Below the pieces are notes generated by a model, which saw only the letters and a list, made by a program, of their open reading frames with translations, searched no databases and was not told the DNA's origin. The position numbers and the translations under genes were made by a program. Shown one piece after another: positions 1-10,101 of a stretch of 64,000 nucleotides of DNA (the stretch's first letter is position 1; the number at the start of each line of letters is the position of its first letter). Origin of the DNA: Closterium sp. NIES-65 (lineage: Eukaryota; Streptophyta; Zygnematophyceae; Desmidiales; Closteriaceae); assembly GCA_948144175.1 (NCBI GenBank), contig CANXME010002121.1, positions 124,001 through 188,000 of the forward strand, written 5' to 3'.

Positions 1-1724
1 TCCAGTAGGACCAGTGTAGGGAGAAGGAGCAGGTAGAGGGGAGGCGGGCTGTAACTGTGACTGCGACTGGACAGGTTGTGGACACTCTAAGGAAGGAGCA
101 GGACTAGGAGAGGGCGGGAGACCAAGAACCTGCTCCAGGAGCGGAACGAAGTACGGCCTCGGCCGCTCAGCGCCTCCAGAACCAGCAAGGACGGCACCAG
201 TACCCCCAGCAGCAGCACCGGCGCCAGCAGCACCTCCATCTCCACCAGCGCCAAGTCCAGCACCCTCAGAAGCACCAGCGCCAGCAACACCACCAGCGCC
301 AGCACCCCCAGCAGCTCCAGCTCGAGCAGCACCAACACCAGTAGGACCGTCAACTCGAGCAGCCTCAATAGCACCCCCACACGCAGCAGCGCCAGTAGAA
401 ACACCAGCGCCAACACCCCCAGCAGCTCCAGCTCAAGCAGCACTAGTACCGCCAGCAGCTCCAGCAGGACAAACTCCAGTAGCCCCAGCAGCACCCCTAG
501 AAGCACCAACGCCAGTAGAAACACCAGTGTCAACACCCCCAGCAGCTCCAGCTCCAGCAGCACCAGCACCGTCAGCAGCTCCAGCAGGACCAACTCCACT
601 AGCCCCAGTAGCACCCCCACTTGCAGCAGCACGTCTCCAGCTGCAGGCAAACCACTCGCGCAGCTCCTGTGGAGAGAGCGGCTCCCGCCTCAACGTAGCA
701 CCGCCAGCGGCCACACGAGCAGACCCAGTGCCCCCACGCTCCGCACCCCCAGGCTCAGCACCCCCAGGCTCAGCACCCCGAGGCTCAGCACCCCCAGTCT
801 TAGCACCCCCAGACTCAGCACCCCCAGACTAAGCACCCCCAAACCCGGCACCCGCAGGCTCAGCACCTCTAGCAGCACGTTAGGGGGGAAGCCAAGGAAG
901 ACGCAGGGAACAGCACGGGGGGACAGCTTGTCCGCAGACAAGTCACGGACAAACGCCGGAGATCCCCAGACCCGAAACGCAGAAGCATCGCCAACCTTCC
1001 CGGTCCACCGCAAGGCCCCCGCAAGGTCCACTGGAGGTCTCTTGCAAGGAGACCCGGGGCTGAAGGTTGAGCTGATGCGCGGCGTACTGAACTGCAAACG
1101 GCCACAGAAAATGGGGGGCAGCCGCATGCATCATGGACGTACGAGCGACGTCCATGACCATGCCAATGCGGTGCTCAGCAATCCCATTTTGCTGTGGAGA
1201 GGCCGGAAGCGTGAAGGTTTGGCGGATGCCCTGTGCACGACAGAAGGCTCCCAGACGGGCACACGACATGAGCAGGGGGCAGACTCAGGACCAGACCTGG
1301 ACGCCGCAACAAACACTTGACTCGAAGCAGCTACCTCGACAGAGTCAGCAGTAGGAGGAGACTCAGTAGTAAGGGTGTACAGGCTTGACCCTGGCTGACG
1401 GGTGAACGTGGCCAAGTGTCGGCCTGTCCGAGCACACGTGCAGTTGGTCACTCGCTGACTCGCACGAGTGAATTGGTCAACCCCCATATCCTGTAGGTCC
1501 GCTCCACTCACCAAGTTCGTAGAGAACGAGGGGAGGTAGAGACCAAACAGGGTGCGAGAGGGGGCTGCCGGGCACGGTAGGACAGTGGAGAAGCTAGCAA
1601 GGACATGACCCCCAGAGGGGACTGCCAGGGAGACTACAACCGGCCGACTGAGCGGCGTAAGAGTGGTGCGGTCTCGAAAGAAGGAGCGGGACGCACCCGA
1701 GTCCAGGGTGAAGGTGTGGAAGGT
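1..1724 (-). pseudogene. Copia A pol remnant: protease, broken integrase, linker
   Basis: On the minus strand the aspartic protease motif DSGASRSFF lies near 1705-1670, followed by the segment that precedes copia integrases. At about 1260 the reading passes directly from the PCSC motif to LGAFCRAQGIRQTFTLP. This removes the integrase HHCC zinc finger and the first two acidic residues of the D,D35E core. The surviving core end carries PQQNGIAE, which includes the glutamate. A second jump near 880 joins FLGFPP to the downstream linker and deletes the conserved WQFYHPTSRRVLS block seen in every other copy. Integrase and protease would normally process and insert the cDNA; this copy cannot. It reads in several frames and is certainly non-functional. 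Confidence 0.85.
720..880 (-). repeat. 15-bp coding minisatellite in linker (copia A)
   Basis: A tandem array of about 15-bp units, read on the plus strand as CTCAGCACCCCCAGG and variants. On the minus strand it encodes Gly/Ala/Glu/Pro pentapeptides of the type GGAEP. It sits between integrase and reverse transcriptase, the same place as in all the other copia copies of the window. Confidence 0.75.
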
Positions 1725-3261
1725 CTAAGCCGATGTAGTACCTGAGAGAACAGACTCACCAGCACCTGGGGCGGTAGACGCACTGGCACTTAGGGCAGCA
1801 GACGCACTAGCACCTAGAGCACCGGCCTCACCAGCACCTAGAGCAGCGGCCTCAATGCCCGGGTCAGGCGGTACACACAGGTAACAGGCACCGTCAACAC
1901 TAGTTTCAACATCATACATGGCAGCAAGAATAGCATCAAAGTCAAGATCAAAGATAGCAACCCCGGCCTTAGTCAGATTTCCCCAGCGAGGGATCTCTAA
2001 CGCCTCATGGAACTGGAGACGCCACGCGTCCGTCAGGCGAACAAAGCAGCGCTGGGTGGAGTGCGGGCCTCCGCACTGCTCACTAGTGCGGTCGCCGGAA
2101 CGGAGGACGTAAGTGCAGGGACCAAAAACTCCACCGCGCTGACGCACAGAGTACCACTCACGAAGCTGCTGAGGGGACAGGGTCACACCACTCTGCTGCT
2201 GCTGCTGGCGCTGACCACCACCGGTGCCACTCCTCTGCGCAGAGTCGCGACCCGCTCCACTACCGTCGTCGCCGCCGCCACCGCCGCCTCCGCCGCCTCC
2301 TCCACCTCCGCCACCTCCGCCGCCTCTGCTCCCTCCGCCACCTGCACCGCCTCCGCCTCCTCCACTGCTGCCGCCGCCGCCGCCACCCCCGGCACCACTC
2401 CCACCACCACCCCCACCCCCTCCACTGCCTCCACCACCACCTCCACCGCCCCCTCCAGCCCCTCCAGTGCCCTTGCCCTCCTTGTCCTTGCTGGTGCGGC
2501 GTCTCTCGCTTGGGGCAGACGCAGCACTGACCGACTCGAAACCAACGAGGTCGGCCGTAGCAGCAGAGGCAACAGAGGGTAGGAGGGGGGAGGGAGAACA
2601 CCCCTCAAAGACGGGGGTGCGAGGGTCACTACAAGAGGCTCCTACAGCGACTATGCTCTTCTCTGCTGCTAGGAGGGCCTTCTCGAGGAGGTCAACGGTG
2701 AAGTGGTGGGGCAAACTGAGAGGAAGTGGTCCCTGACTACGCAGAGAGAGTCAGGGAGCCGGGTGACTATGTAGTAGAGGGTGATGTACATGGGGGGGGG
2801 TTCTTGGCATAGAGCTCAGCAGGAAGCGCAGCGCGGTAGCGAGTGTCACTAGTGCGGAGGTGCATAATGAGGTCAGCGACTGTGGGAAAGGCAGCAAGGT
2901 CAGTGAAGAGGTACGGTAGCATGAGGCGGCTCAGTGCAGTAGTGGCAGGGGAAGAGTAGCGTGCAACTACAGCGTCATACAAGGTCTGAGCACTCTTGTA
3001 ATGGCTAAAGTGTTTACGCTCAGTGGCCGGTAAGTGGCGGCGCACAACAAGGCGAGCAGCAGCATCGCGCGTGGCCCACTGTGAACAAACAGTGGCTTCA
3101 GCATCAGCAGTAGGGGCAGGAGAGGCACCAGAAGTGAGGTCAAACAAGGAGAGGCCGTCTGCCCTATCGCACTGTAGGAAAAGCTGCAGATCATCTACCC
3201 AGACCTCAAAGTCAACTGCTCGGCCCTCAGCGTCAAAGGTGAGAACGCTAGGGGAGGCCAT
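1725..3261 (-). pseudogene. Copia A gag, frameshifted
   Basis: The gag start is the ATG at 3261 (MASPSVLTFDAEGRAVDF), matching the start of all other copies here. The N-terminal part (3261-2767) resembles the copia gag (UBN2-type) domain that assembles the virus-like particle. The frame breaks at a G-run (C-run on the coding strand) near 2791-2800, and the next segment (2714-1725) continues with TVDLLEKALLAAEKS, a long polyglycine linker and a zinc-knuckle-like segment, CTYVLRSGD to CGGPHSTQRC. The knuckle spacing is C-x13-C-x3-H-x4-C rather than the standard CCHC. Non-functional because of the shift. Confidence 0.85.
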
Positions 3262-4231
3262 AACAGCAGTAGACAGGCAGTGAGTACAGTGGGGCAGGGC
3301 AGTGTAGTGGCAGAGACTCTGCTCTTACCAGGCAAGTGGGGCGGTCGGGCGGCTTGGCTACTCGGCGGTCGGGCGGCTCGGCTGCTTGGCGGCTCGGCGG
3401 CTCGGCCGTCAGGCGGCTCGGCTTCTGGGCGGCTCGGCCGTTGGGCGGCTCGGCTGCAGTGCATCTCGGCTGCTCTGCGGCTCGGCTACTGGGCGGCTCG
3501 GCGGTCGGGCAGCTCGGCTGCTGGGCGGTTCGGCGGTTCGGCGGCTCGGCTGCTGGGCGGCTCGGCGATCGGGCGGCTCGGCTGTCGGGCGGCTCGGCGG
3601 TCGGGCGGCTCAGGCAGCGACGAGGCCATGGAAGGGCGGCGACAGGGCCGCTGAAAGGGCGGCGACAGGCCGCTGGAAGGGTGACGATTGGCCGCTGAAA
3701 GGGCGGCGACGGGCCGAGGGAAGGGCAGCGACGGGCCGCTGAAAGGGCGGCGACGGGGCCCGCTGAAAGGGCGGGCGGCGGTGGGGCCGCTGTAAGGGCG
3801 GGCGACGGGGCCGCTGAAGGGCGGGCGACGGGGCCGCTGTAAGAGCGGGCGGCGACGCCGTGAAAGGGTGGCGATGGGGCCGAAGAGAAGGGCGGCGACG
3901 AGGCTGCGTAAGGGGCGGCGCGACGGGGCCGCAAGGGCGGCGTGACAGAGCCGCAAGGGCGGCGTGACGGGGCCGCGTAAGGGGCGGCGCGACGGGGCCG
4001 CAAGGGCGGCGCGACGGGGCCGCGTAAGGGTGGCGTGACGGGGCCGCAAGGGCGGCACGACGGGGCCGCAAGGGCGGCGCAACGGGGCCGCAAGGGCGGC
4101 GCAACGGGGCCGCAAGGGCGGCGCGACGACTCAGGGCGCAACTCGGGCAGGGGCCAAGCGTGCTCCAGGTAGGAAAAAAAAGTTTGGTGGGCCCTAGGAA
4201 CAGTTCCCACGAGGGAACCAGCTCTATACCA
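3262..4231 (-). repeat. Copia A leader: GC-rich repetitive untranslated region with tRNA primer site
   Basis: Between LTR and gag lies about 970 bp of very GC-rich repeats. Near gag (3335-3610) they are variants of GGCGGCTCGGCTGCT; nearer the LTR (3640-4130) they are variants of GGGGCCGCAAGGGCGGCG. The primer site next to the LTR (4212-4231), read on the minus strand, is TGGTATAGAGCTGGTTCCC, like plant initiator-Met tRNA complements. The many long open frames here are a by-product of low-complexity GC-rich sequence. Confidence 0.75.
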
Positions 4232-4323
4232 TGTGAAGAATGGAACGAGAGAATGATTGAACTATGAAAGAGTTGGGTACAAGTACAAACCCTAATTGGG
4301 TTGTACCCCTTATGGGCTACCCC
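4232..4323 (-). repeat. Copia A 5' LTR, truncated
   Basis: Starts TGTGAAGAATGG immediately after the primer site and matches the other minus-strand LTRs (GGGTACAAGTACAAACCC, then TTGTACCCC, then GGGCTACCCC). It stops at a run of A, so about 40 bp including the terminal TTCTGACA are missing. Confidence 0.8.
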
Positions 4324-4525
4324 AAAAAAAAAATCATTCGTGCTCCACTTTTCTAAAGCTAAGTTTTTCTACGAAGCACGCACAGATAAATTTCGCTCAT
4401 GCGTCTTTTTTACTATCAGGATATTGCATATATTCATAGCAAGGGGAACACGTCAGTTATAAAACACTTCTAATTTGAGTTTTACAAAATTCTGAGCCCG
4501 CACGCGGAGAGTTTTAGAATCGCAA
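4324..4525. other. Short AT-rich spacer, no gene seen
   Basis: Starts with a 10-A run directly abutting the truncated LTR. It holds no open frame or motif that I recognise. It may include the 5'-truncated beginning of the LINE. Confidence 0.5.
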
Positions 4526-5134
4526 GTGGACACGTTGCAGTGCAGGGTCATGGCGGACCCGGAGGATGATGAGCTGCAGGCTCTACTGACCACCCGGGAG
4601 GCGATGCTGAGGAGGTATTGGGATGGTCGGAGGAACCTGCTACAGACACGGACGCGGTTAATGGTGCAAATTGACGGAGAAGCGCCGACCGCCCTGCTCT
4701 CTGCCCTGGTGTAGAGCAGAGAGGCAAAGACGAGTATTAAGGAGCTGGTACGAGATGGGGTTAGCTACTCCGATGCGAAGGCTGTGCTCCGTGAGGCCAT
4801 AAGGCACTTCAAGATGGCGTTTGATGTTGGCTCTTCAGGCGGGGATGAGGCGCGGTTGTTGCGGTGGTCGCTGCGGAGAGTGCTGGAGGATGCACCGGCA
4901 GAAGAGCTGACCCGGGACTGGACAGAAAAGGAGGTCAAACAAGCGATAAGGGAGCTGGCGAATGACAAGTCCCCTGGGAAGGATGGGTTACCTAAGGAGC
5001 TGTACCAAGTTCACTGGGAGTCGTTGAAGGGTCTAATGATGAAGATGGTCACGGATTTCATGGAGACGGGGGATTTGCCGAAGGTGGTGAACGAGGCGGT
5101 TACGGTCCTGCTGTACAAAAAGGGAGATGAAACG
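4526..5134 (+). pseudogene. LINE ORF2, N-terminal reverse transcriptase part
   Basis: One frame with a TAG at 4712-4714 runs through to the LTR insertion at 5135. It contains the typical LINE segment before the reverse transcriptase (WTEKEVKQAIRELANDKSPGKDGLPKELY, written here in two motifs: WTEKEVKQAI and NDKSPGKDGLP). It continues to VTVLLYKKGDET, where the insertion interrupts it. The normal role is target-primed reverse transcription of the LINE RNA. The frame resumes at 10102 with DVRNYKPITLL after removal of the inserted LTR and one copy of AAACG. Confidence 0.85.
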
Positions 5135-5265
5135 TGACGAGAAGTGAGAATGGATGAATGAACTATGAAACAGTTGGGTACAAGTACTAACCCTAATTGG
5201 GTTGTACCCTTTATGGGCTACCCCACTACAGCCTACACAAATGTATAAGCTATAATGTTCTGACA
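5135..5265 (-). repeat. Copia B 3' LTR (131 bp)
   Basis: Runs from TGACGAGAAGTG to ATGTTCTGACA (TG...CA ends). It is followed by CACCCCCATAGGC, the complement of the polypurine tract. It carries the family core GGGTACAAGTACTAACCC and GGGTTGTACCC. It differs by a few bases from the solo LTR at 9966-10096. Confidence 0.9.
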
Positions 5266-5267
5266 CA

Positions 5268-5343
5268 CCCCCATAGGCAAAGTGGGGGAGAACAAGCGGT
5301 CACAACCCCCATAGGCAAAGTGGGGGAGAACAAGCGGTCACAA
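5268..5343 (-). repeat. 38-bp tandem duplication over the polypurine tract
   Basis: CCCCCATAGGCAAAGTGGGG and the following bases to GGTCACAA occur twice, at an offset of 38 bp (5268 and 5306). The other copia copies have this segment once. The unit contains the polypurine tract that would prime plus-strand synthesis. Confidence 0.8.
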
Positions 5344-5503
5344 GACCAGTCAAGCAAAGCAAAGCAAAGCTTAGGGTGGATCACAAAGTCACCACACAGT
5401 CCGAACACAAGAGTAACGCCACAAGGCCATTTCACATGCAAGATTATATATATAAAGGTAAACAAGCAAGTGCAGGTATAGAAAGAATACAGTACAAACA
5501 AGA

Positions 5504-7257
5504 TCAAGAAGTGAGCAAGTGAGGCCAAGTAGGCACAAGACCTAGCAAAGTACATAAGCGCTCATGATCACAAGGCGGAAGGGCCTTGGTGAAGATATCA
5601 GCAGTGTTGGCCTCAGAGACCACATAGATGAGACGGAGCTAACCACAGTGCTGTAGCTCACGAGCCAGGAAGTAGCGGAGAGCAATGTGCTTCGTTCTGT
5701 GCTCCAGTCTGTGCTCCAAACACAAGGCCAGCATGGCCTTGTTGTCTACGTACAGAACTAGAGGAGAACGAGGCGGCTCTCCTAGGTCACTCAGCAGGTA
5801 GGTGAGCCAACGTAGCTCCTGTGCAGCCATGGCCCCTGCGTAGATCTCAGCCTCACAGCTGGAGCTGAGAACAGAAGACCAGCGGGTAAACAGCCACGAA
5901 ACAGAGCCGGAGCCAAGGCTGAAGGTGTAACCTTGTGACGATCGCTGAAGAGCCTGGTCGTCAACCCAAGAAGCGTCAGCGTGACGTGTGAGGACTACTC
6001 GACGTCGCCCTCCAAGCACTAGCCCCATGCCCAACGTACTGCACACGTAGCGCAACAACCTCTTCGCTGCAGCCATGTGCTCTGGTCTATGTCTCCTAGG
6101 AGCAACATAGCGGGCCAAGATGCTAGAGGGTATGCAAGGTCAGGTCGTGTGCAGGTCATCAGGTACATGAGGCAGCCAACAAGCTCTGGGTACGGGCCAC
6201 TCGACTCTACGGACTCATCCGGAGGCAGAGCTGAGAGCGAGTGGCGAGTAGACAGAGGAGTGGCCTGAGGCGAGGAGTACACGAAGCCGAAGCGCTGAAG
6301 GACTTGCTGCACCATGTGTGACTGAGTCAGGGTAATGGTGCGCTGTGCTCTGTCCCGGGTGATCTGCAAGCCAAGGTAGCTGCGCAGTTCACCCAGGTCT
6401 GTGCACGTGTGTCTCTTCTGCAGCTCGGACTTCACGTGGGCGAGTCCAGCAGTGTCAGCAATGAGGTACACGAGGATGTAGAACAGCGGCAGAGAGGTGT
6501 CGGTGCGCAGAAACAGCGACGGGTCGGCTGTAGAAGGAGTAAACCCAAAAGCCGCAAGTGTATTCCTCAGTGTGTCGTGCCACTCATGGGGCGCCTGGCG
6601 GAGACCGTAGACTGGCCGCTGGAGGCTCCACAGGGTACCAGGAGGAAACGACCCAGTGAAGCCAGGAGGGCGGCGCAGCCAGATCTCCTCGTGCACGCTG
6701 CCCTGCAGGAAAGTTGTGATGAAGTCAAGAGAGTAAAGCTCGTAGTCGCGCTGAGCGGCTATGTGCAGCAGCACCCGAAGAGTGGTCATCTTCGGGGTGG
6801 GAGAGAAGGTCGGAAAGTAGTCAACTCTCTGCCGCTGACTGAAGCCTCGAGCCACGTAACGCGCCTTGAAGACAGGCGGAGAACCCGGCGGCCGCTTCAC
6901 CCTGAAAATCCACATGCCACTCACGATGTTCGCCCCAGGTGGGGGAACCTCGTCGACGTAGGTGCCTGTGGACTTCCAGGAAGCCATCTCTGCGTCCATG
7001 GCCGACTGCCACTGAGAGGAGTAGGGACCCTCGATCGCGTCAGCGTACGATCGAGGAGTCGGGATGTCTGGTGCATCCGGGTCTCCTTGAGGGGCAATCA
7101 GCGTGGACACGAGATGGAGCAAAGCAGCCGCTATGCACTGGAGCTCCTCCTGCGTGTCCTCAAAGACGTCCGTGCTAAGAGCACACTCACCCCCGACGGA
7201 CGGAGGACAGACACACTCAGACTCAGCAACGAGACAGGCAGCGTAGTCTAGATGACA
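5504..7257 (-). pseudogene. Copia B reverse transcriptase and RNase H, catalytic motif deleted
   Basis: Reading the minus strand, the reverse transcriptase segment (WIFRVKRPPGSPP, LDFITTFLQGSVHEEIW, PVYGLRQAP) is followed by FYILVYLIADTAG. All other copies have VY(I/V)DDLVFATADTAG here, so six residues including the two catalytic aspartates are lost by an in-frame 18-nt deletion. RNase H follows with HADASWVDDQ, SSSCEAEIYAGAMAAQEL and YVDNKAML in a shifted frame (overlap around 6019-6118). The family function would be cDNA synthesis and RNA removal in the particle. This copy cannot polymerise. Confidence 0.88.
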
Positions 7258-8517
7258 TCAAGCAGCGAAGTCGACAAGCTCAGCAACTAGAGCAGACGCA
7301 GCAATGGACTCAAAGGAAGGGTCAGTGAGAACAATAGCAAGAAGGCGCGTGACCGAAGGACTAGCAGCACGAAGGGAGTCAGACTCCGGGTCAGCAAGAG
7401 AAGGAAGAGAGGACTCTGGAGGAGACGGCCAAGGGACATGCAGAGGAGCAGTGGAAGGACGCACTGCCATCTGGTGTGTGCCGGGGACCGCAGGAGGACG
7501 CGGACGCGCAGCACGACGACTAGTTCGAGCAGCACGAACAGGCGACGCAGGATGAGACGCAGGCTCACGATGCTCAGCAAGACCTCCAGTAGGACCAGTG
7601 TAGGGAGAAGGAGCACGTAGCGGGGAGGCGGGCTGTAACTGTGACTGCGACTGGACAGGCTGTGGACACTCTAAGGGAGGAGCAGGACCAGGAGAGGGCG
7701 AGAGACCAAGAACCTGCTCCAGGAGCGGAACGAAGTACGGCCTTGGCCGCTCAGCGCCTCCAGAACGAGCAAGGACGGCACCAGTACCCTCAGCGGCAGC
7801 ACCAGCGCCAGCAGCACCTCAAGCTGCAACAGCGCCAACTCCAGCACCCTCAGAAGCATCAGCGCCAGCAGCACCGCCAGCGCCAACACCCCCAGCAGCA
7901 CCAGCTCCAGCAGCACCAACTCCACTAGGACCGTCAGCACCAGCAGCCTCAACAGTACCCCCAAACGCACCAGCACCAATAGAAACACCAGCGCCAACAC
8001 CCCCAGCAGCTGCACCTCCAGTAGCACCAGCACCGACAGCAGCTCCAGTATGACCAACTCCAGTAGCTCCCGCAGCACCCCTAGACTCAGCAGCATGTCT
8101 CCAGCGGCGGGCGAAACACTCGCGCAGCTCCTGTGAAGAGAGCGGCTCCCGCCTCGACGAAGTACCGCCGGCGGCCACACGAGCAGACCCAGCACCCCCA
8201 GGCTCCGCACCCCCAGGCTGCGCACCCCCAAGCTCAGTACCCCCAGGCTCAGCACCCCCAGGCTCAGCACCCCCATTCTCAGCACCCCCAAACCCGGCAC
8301 CCGCAGGCTCAGCACCTCTAGCAGTACAAGAGTCAACAGCCAACTCGACAGGCTCTACTGCGTCTACCTGGGACACACATGACGGGGCAGGACCCTGAGG
8401 GGGAAGGGGGTCAACCTGGGGAGGACCTGGCGCAAGGAAGAGCGGCGGCGAGGGGGGAGGCGCAGCACGGTAGAGGAAGAGACGGTAGTAAGGCACTGAC
8501 TCGTCAAAGGTGACGTC
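7258..8517 (-). pseudogene. Copia B linker between integrase and reverse transcriptase
   Basis: Proline/alanine/glycine-rich connector, open on the minus strand from 8496 to 7819 (PPQGPAPSCVSQVDAVEPVE, then GGAEPGG-type repeats, then REPLSSQELRECFARRW). Further down it holds the VPGTHQMA-like and FESIAASALVAELVDFAA segments before the reverse transcriptase. Disordered linkers of this kind are poorly conserved. The 15-bp minisatellite at about 8180-8330 lies inside it. Confidence 0.7.
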
Positions 8518-9829
8518 CTAGAAGGACAGAACACGGCGCGAGGTGGGGTGGTAAAACTGCCACTCAGGCGCGTCAGGGGGGAAGCCAAGGAAGACGCAAG
8601 GAACAGCATGGAGGGACAGCTTGTCCGCACACAAGTCGCGGACAAACGCCCGAGATCCCCAGACCCGAAACGTAGACGGATCGCCAACCTTCCCTGTCCA
8701 ACTCAAGGCGGGGGAGGTCTGTGGCAAGGAGACCCGGGGCTGAAGGTTGAGCTGATGCGCGGCGTACTGAACCGCAAACGGCCACAGAAAATGGGGGGCA
8801 GCCGCATGGATCATGGACGTACGAGCGACGTCCATGACCATGCCAATGCGGCGCTCAGCAATCCCATTTTGCTGTGGAGAGGCCGGAAGCGTGAAGGTCT
8901 GGCGGATGCCCTGTGCACGACACAAGGCTCCGAGATGGACAGAGGAAAACTCCCCGCCTCTGTCCGAATGCAGACGTAGAACAGGAAAGTCCGAGCCGAA
9001 ACTCTCTCTGAGCTGGAGACAAGCTGCGCGGATCCAGTCGATCAACACCTCAGTGATGTCACCCTTGCTGCGCAAGGGGAAGACTGTGGTGTAACGCGAG
9101 TAGTCGTCAACCACCAGCACAAAGTACCGCTCTCGCCCTTGCCCACTGACGCGGGCTGAGCCCCATACGTCCATGTGGAGAGTCTGCAGCGGAGCCTCTG
9201 TCGGAGGAAACTCGGAGGAGTGAGGGGCGGCGCGGTGTCGCCCCTCGACGCAGGGGACGCAGGTAGGGCCAGGCCCCGGTGGAAGGGGAGGGAGACCAAA
9301 GACAAGGACACGGGAGGCCATGCCTTGGAGACGAGGCAAGGAGGGGTGACCAAGGTGGTGGTGCCAAAGGAGAGTTTGGTGGGACAGCAGACGACACGAG
9401 CAGGGGGCAAACTCAGGACCAGACCTGGACGCCGCAGCAAACACCTGACTTGACGCAACTACCTGGGCAGACTCAGCAGTAGGAGGAGACTCAGTAGTAA
9501 GGGTGTACAGGCTTGACCTTGGCCGACGAGTGAACGTGGCCAAGTGTCGGCCTGTCCAAGCACACGTGTAGTGGGTCACTCGCTGACTCGCAGGAGTGAA
9601 CTGGTCAACCCCTCGATCCTGTAGATCCGCTCCACTCACCAAGTTCGTAGAGAACGAGGGGAGGTAGAGACCATACAGAGTGCCAGAGGGGGCTGCCGGG
9701 CACGGAAGGACAGTTGAGAAGCTAGCAACGACAGGACCCCCAGAGGGGTCTGCCAGGGAGACTGCAACCGGCTGACTGAGCGGCGTAAGAGTGGTGCGGT
9801 CTCGAAAGAAGGAGCGGGACGCACCACGA
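8518..9829 (-). pseudogene. Copia B protease end, pre-integrase and integrase
   Basis: Open on the minus strand. Starting at the LINE junction it reads GASRSFFRDRTTLTPL (the end of the DSGAS protease motif), then the pre-integrase segment with HHHLGHPSLPRL and CVPC (HHCC zinc finger). The catalytic core follows, with HMDVWG, HSDRGGEFSS and PQQNGIAERRIG giving D, D and E. The first aspartate of the protease motif has been lost at the junction. The integrase core looks intact, but the element has no gag, so this is a fragment. The start codon of the frame lies in fused LINE sequence. Confidence 0.85.
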
Positions 9830-9965
9830 GCTGTACCAGGTTCACTGGGAGTCATTGAAGGGTCCAATGATGAAGATGGTCAAGGATTTCATGGAGACGG
9901 AGGATTTACCAGAGGTGGTGAACGAGGCGGTTACGGTCCTGCTGTACAAAAAGGGAGATGAAACG
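9830..9965 (+). repeat. Second copy of the LINE segment 4999-5134
   Basis: GAGCTGTACCAGGTTCACTG through GGGAGATGAAACG repeats the LINE sequence found just left of copia B, with about nine substitutions. It is followed at the same base by an LTR. The LINE flank plus LTR pair therefore brackets the copia B fragment on both sides, which a simple insertion does not produce. Confidence 0.88.
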
Positions 9966-10096
9966 TGACGAGAAGTGAGAATGGATGAATGAACTATGAA
10001 ACAGTTGGGTACAAGTACTAACCCTAATTGGGTTGTACCCCTTATGGGTTACCCCACTACAACCTACACAAATGTATAAGCTATGATGTTCTGACA
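9966..10096 (-). repeat. Solo LTR (131 bp) in the LINE, TSD AAACG
   Basis: TGACGAGAAGTG to ATGTTCTGACA, flanked by AAACG at 9961-9965 and 10097-10101. No internal copia sequence adjoins it on the right. LINE coding resumes at 10102 in the frame that fits 5129. The likely origin is LTR-LTR recombination of a full element. Confidence 0.88.
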
Positions 10097-10101
10097 AAAC
10101 G

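Larger units (their letters stand above)
1..4323 (-). mobile_element. Ty1/copia retrotransposon A, partial (left side outside window)
   Basis: Read on the minus strand, the order is truncated LTR (4232-4323), primer site and GC-rich leader (3262-4231), gag (about 3261-1725), aspartic protease, an internally deleted integrase, and the start of the proline/alanine-rich linker before reverse transcriptase at position 1. The gag, protease, integrase order followed by reverse transcriptase is that of Ty1/copia elements. The 3' half lies left of the window. The copy is dead, with frameshifts in gag and pol and at least two internal deletions. Confidence 0.9.
5135..9829 (-). mobile_element. Ty1/copia retrotransposon B, 5' part lost
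   Basis: The minus-strand order is protease start (9829), integrase, linker, reverse transcriptase, RNase H and 3' LTR (5135-5265). The element stops abruptly inside the protease at about 9829, where LINE sequence begins. Gag, leader and 5' LTR are missing. The left end is flanked by AAACG (5130-5134), the same target pentamer found around the solo LTR at 9966-10096. Confidence 0.88.

Noticed and set aside
720..880. CRISPR-like or structural repeat array
   Set aside because: Units are contiguous with no spacers, in-frame within a copia polyprotein, in a eukaryotic context.
87..1127. Long leucine/valine-rich minus-strand frames such as 87-650, 7671-8336 and 24370-25035 that look like membrane proteins
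   Set aside because: They are shifted readings of the Gly/Ala/Pro-coding minisatellite of copia elements; the real product is the GGAEP-type linker in another frame.
3248..4210. Long Pro/Arg/Ala-rich frames in the leaders (also 20206-21297, 27856-29076, 31841-32668)
   Set aside because: They are GC-rich tandem repeats of the untranslated leader with few stops in any frame; there is no domain, and no conservation of a frame between copies.
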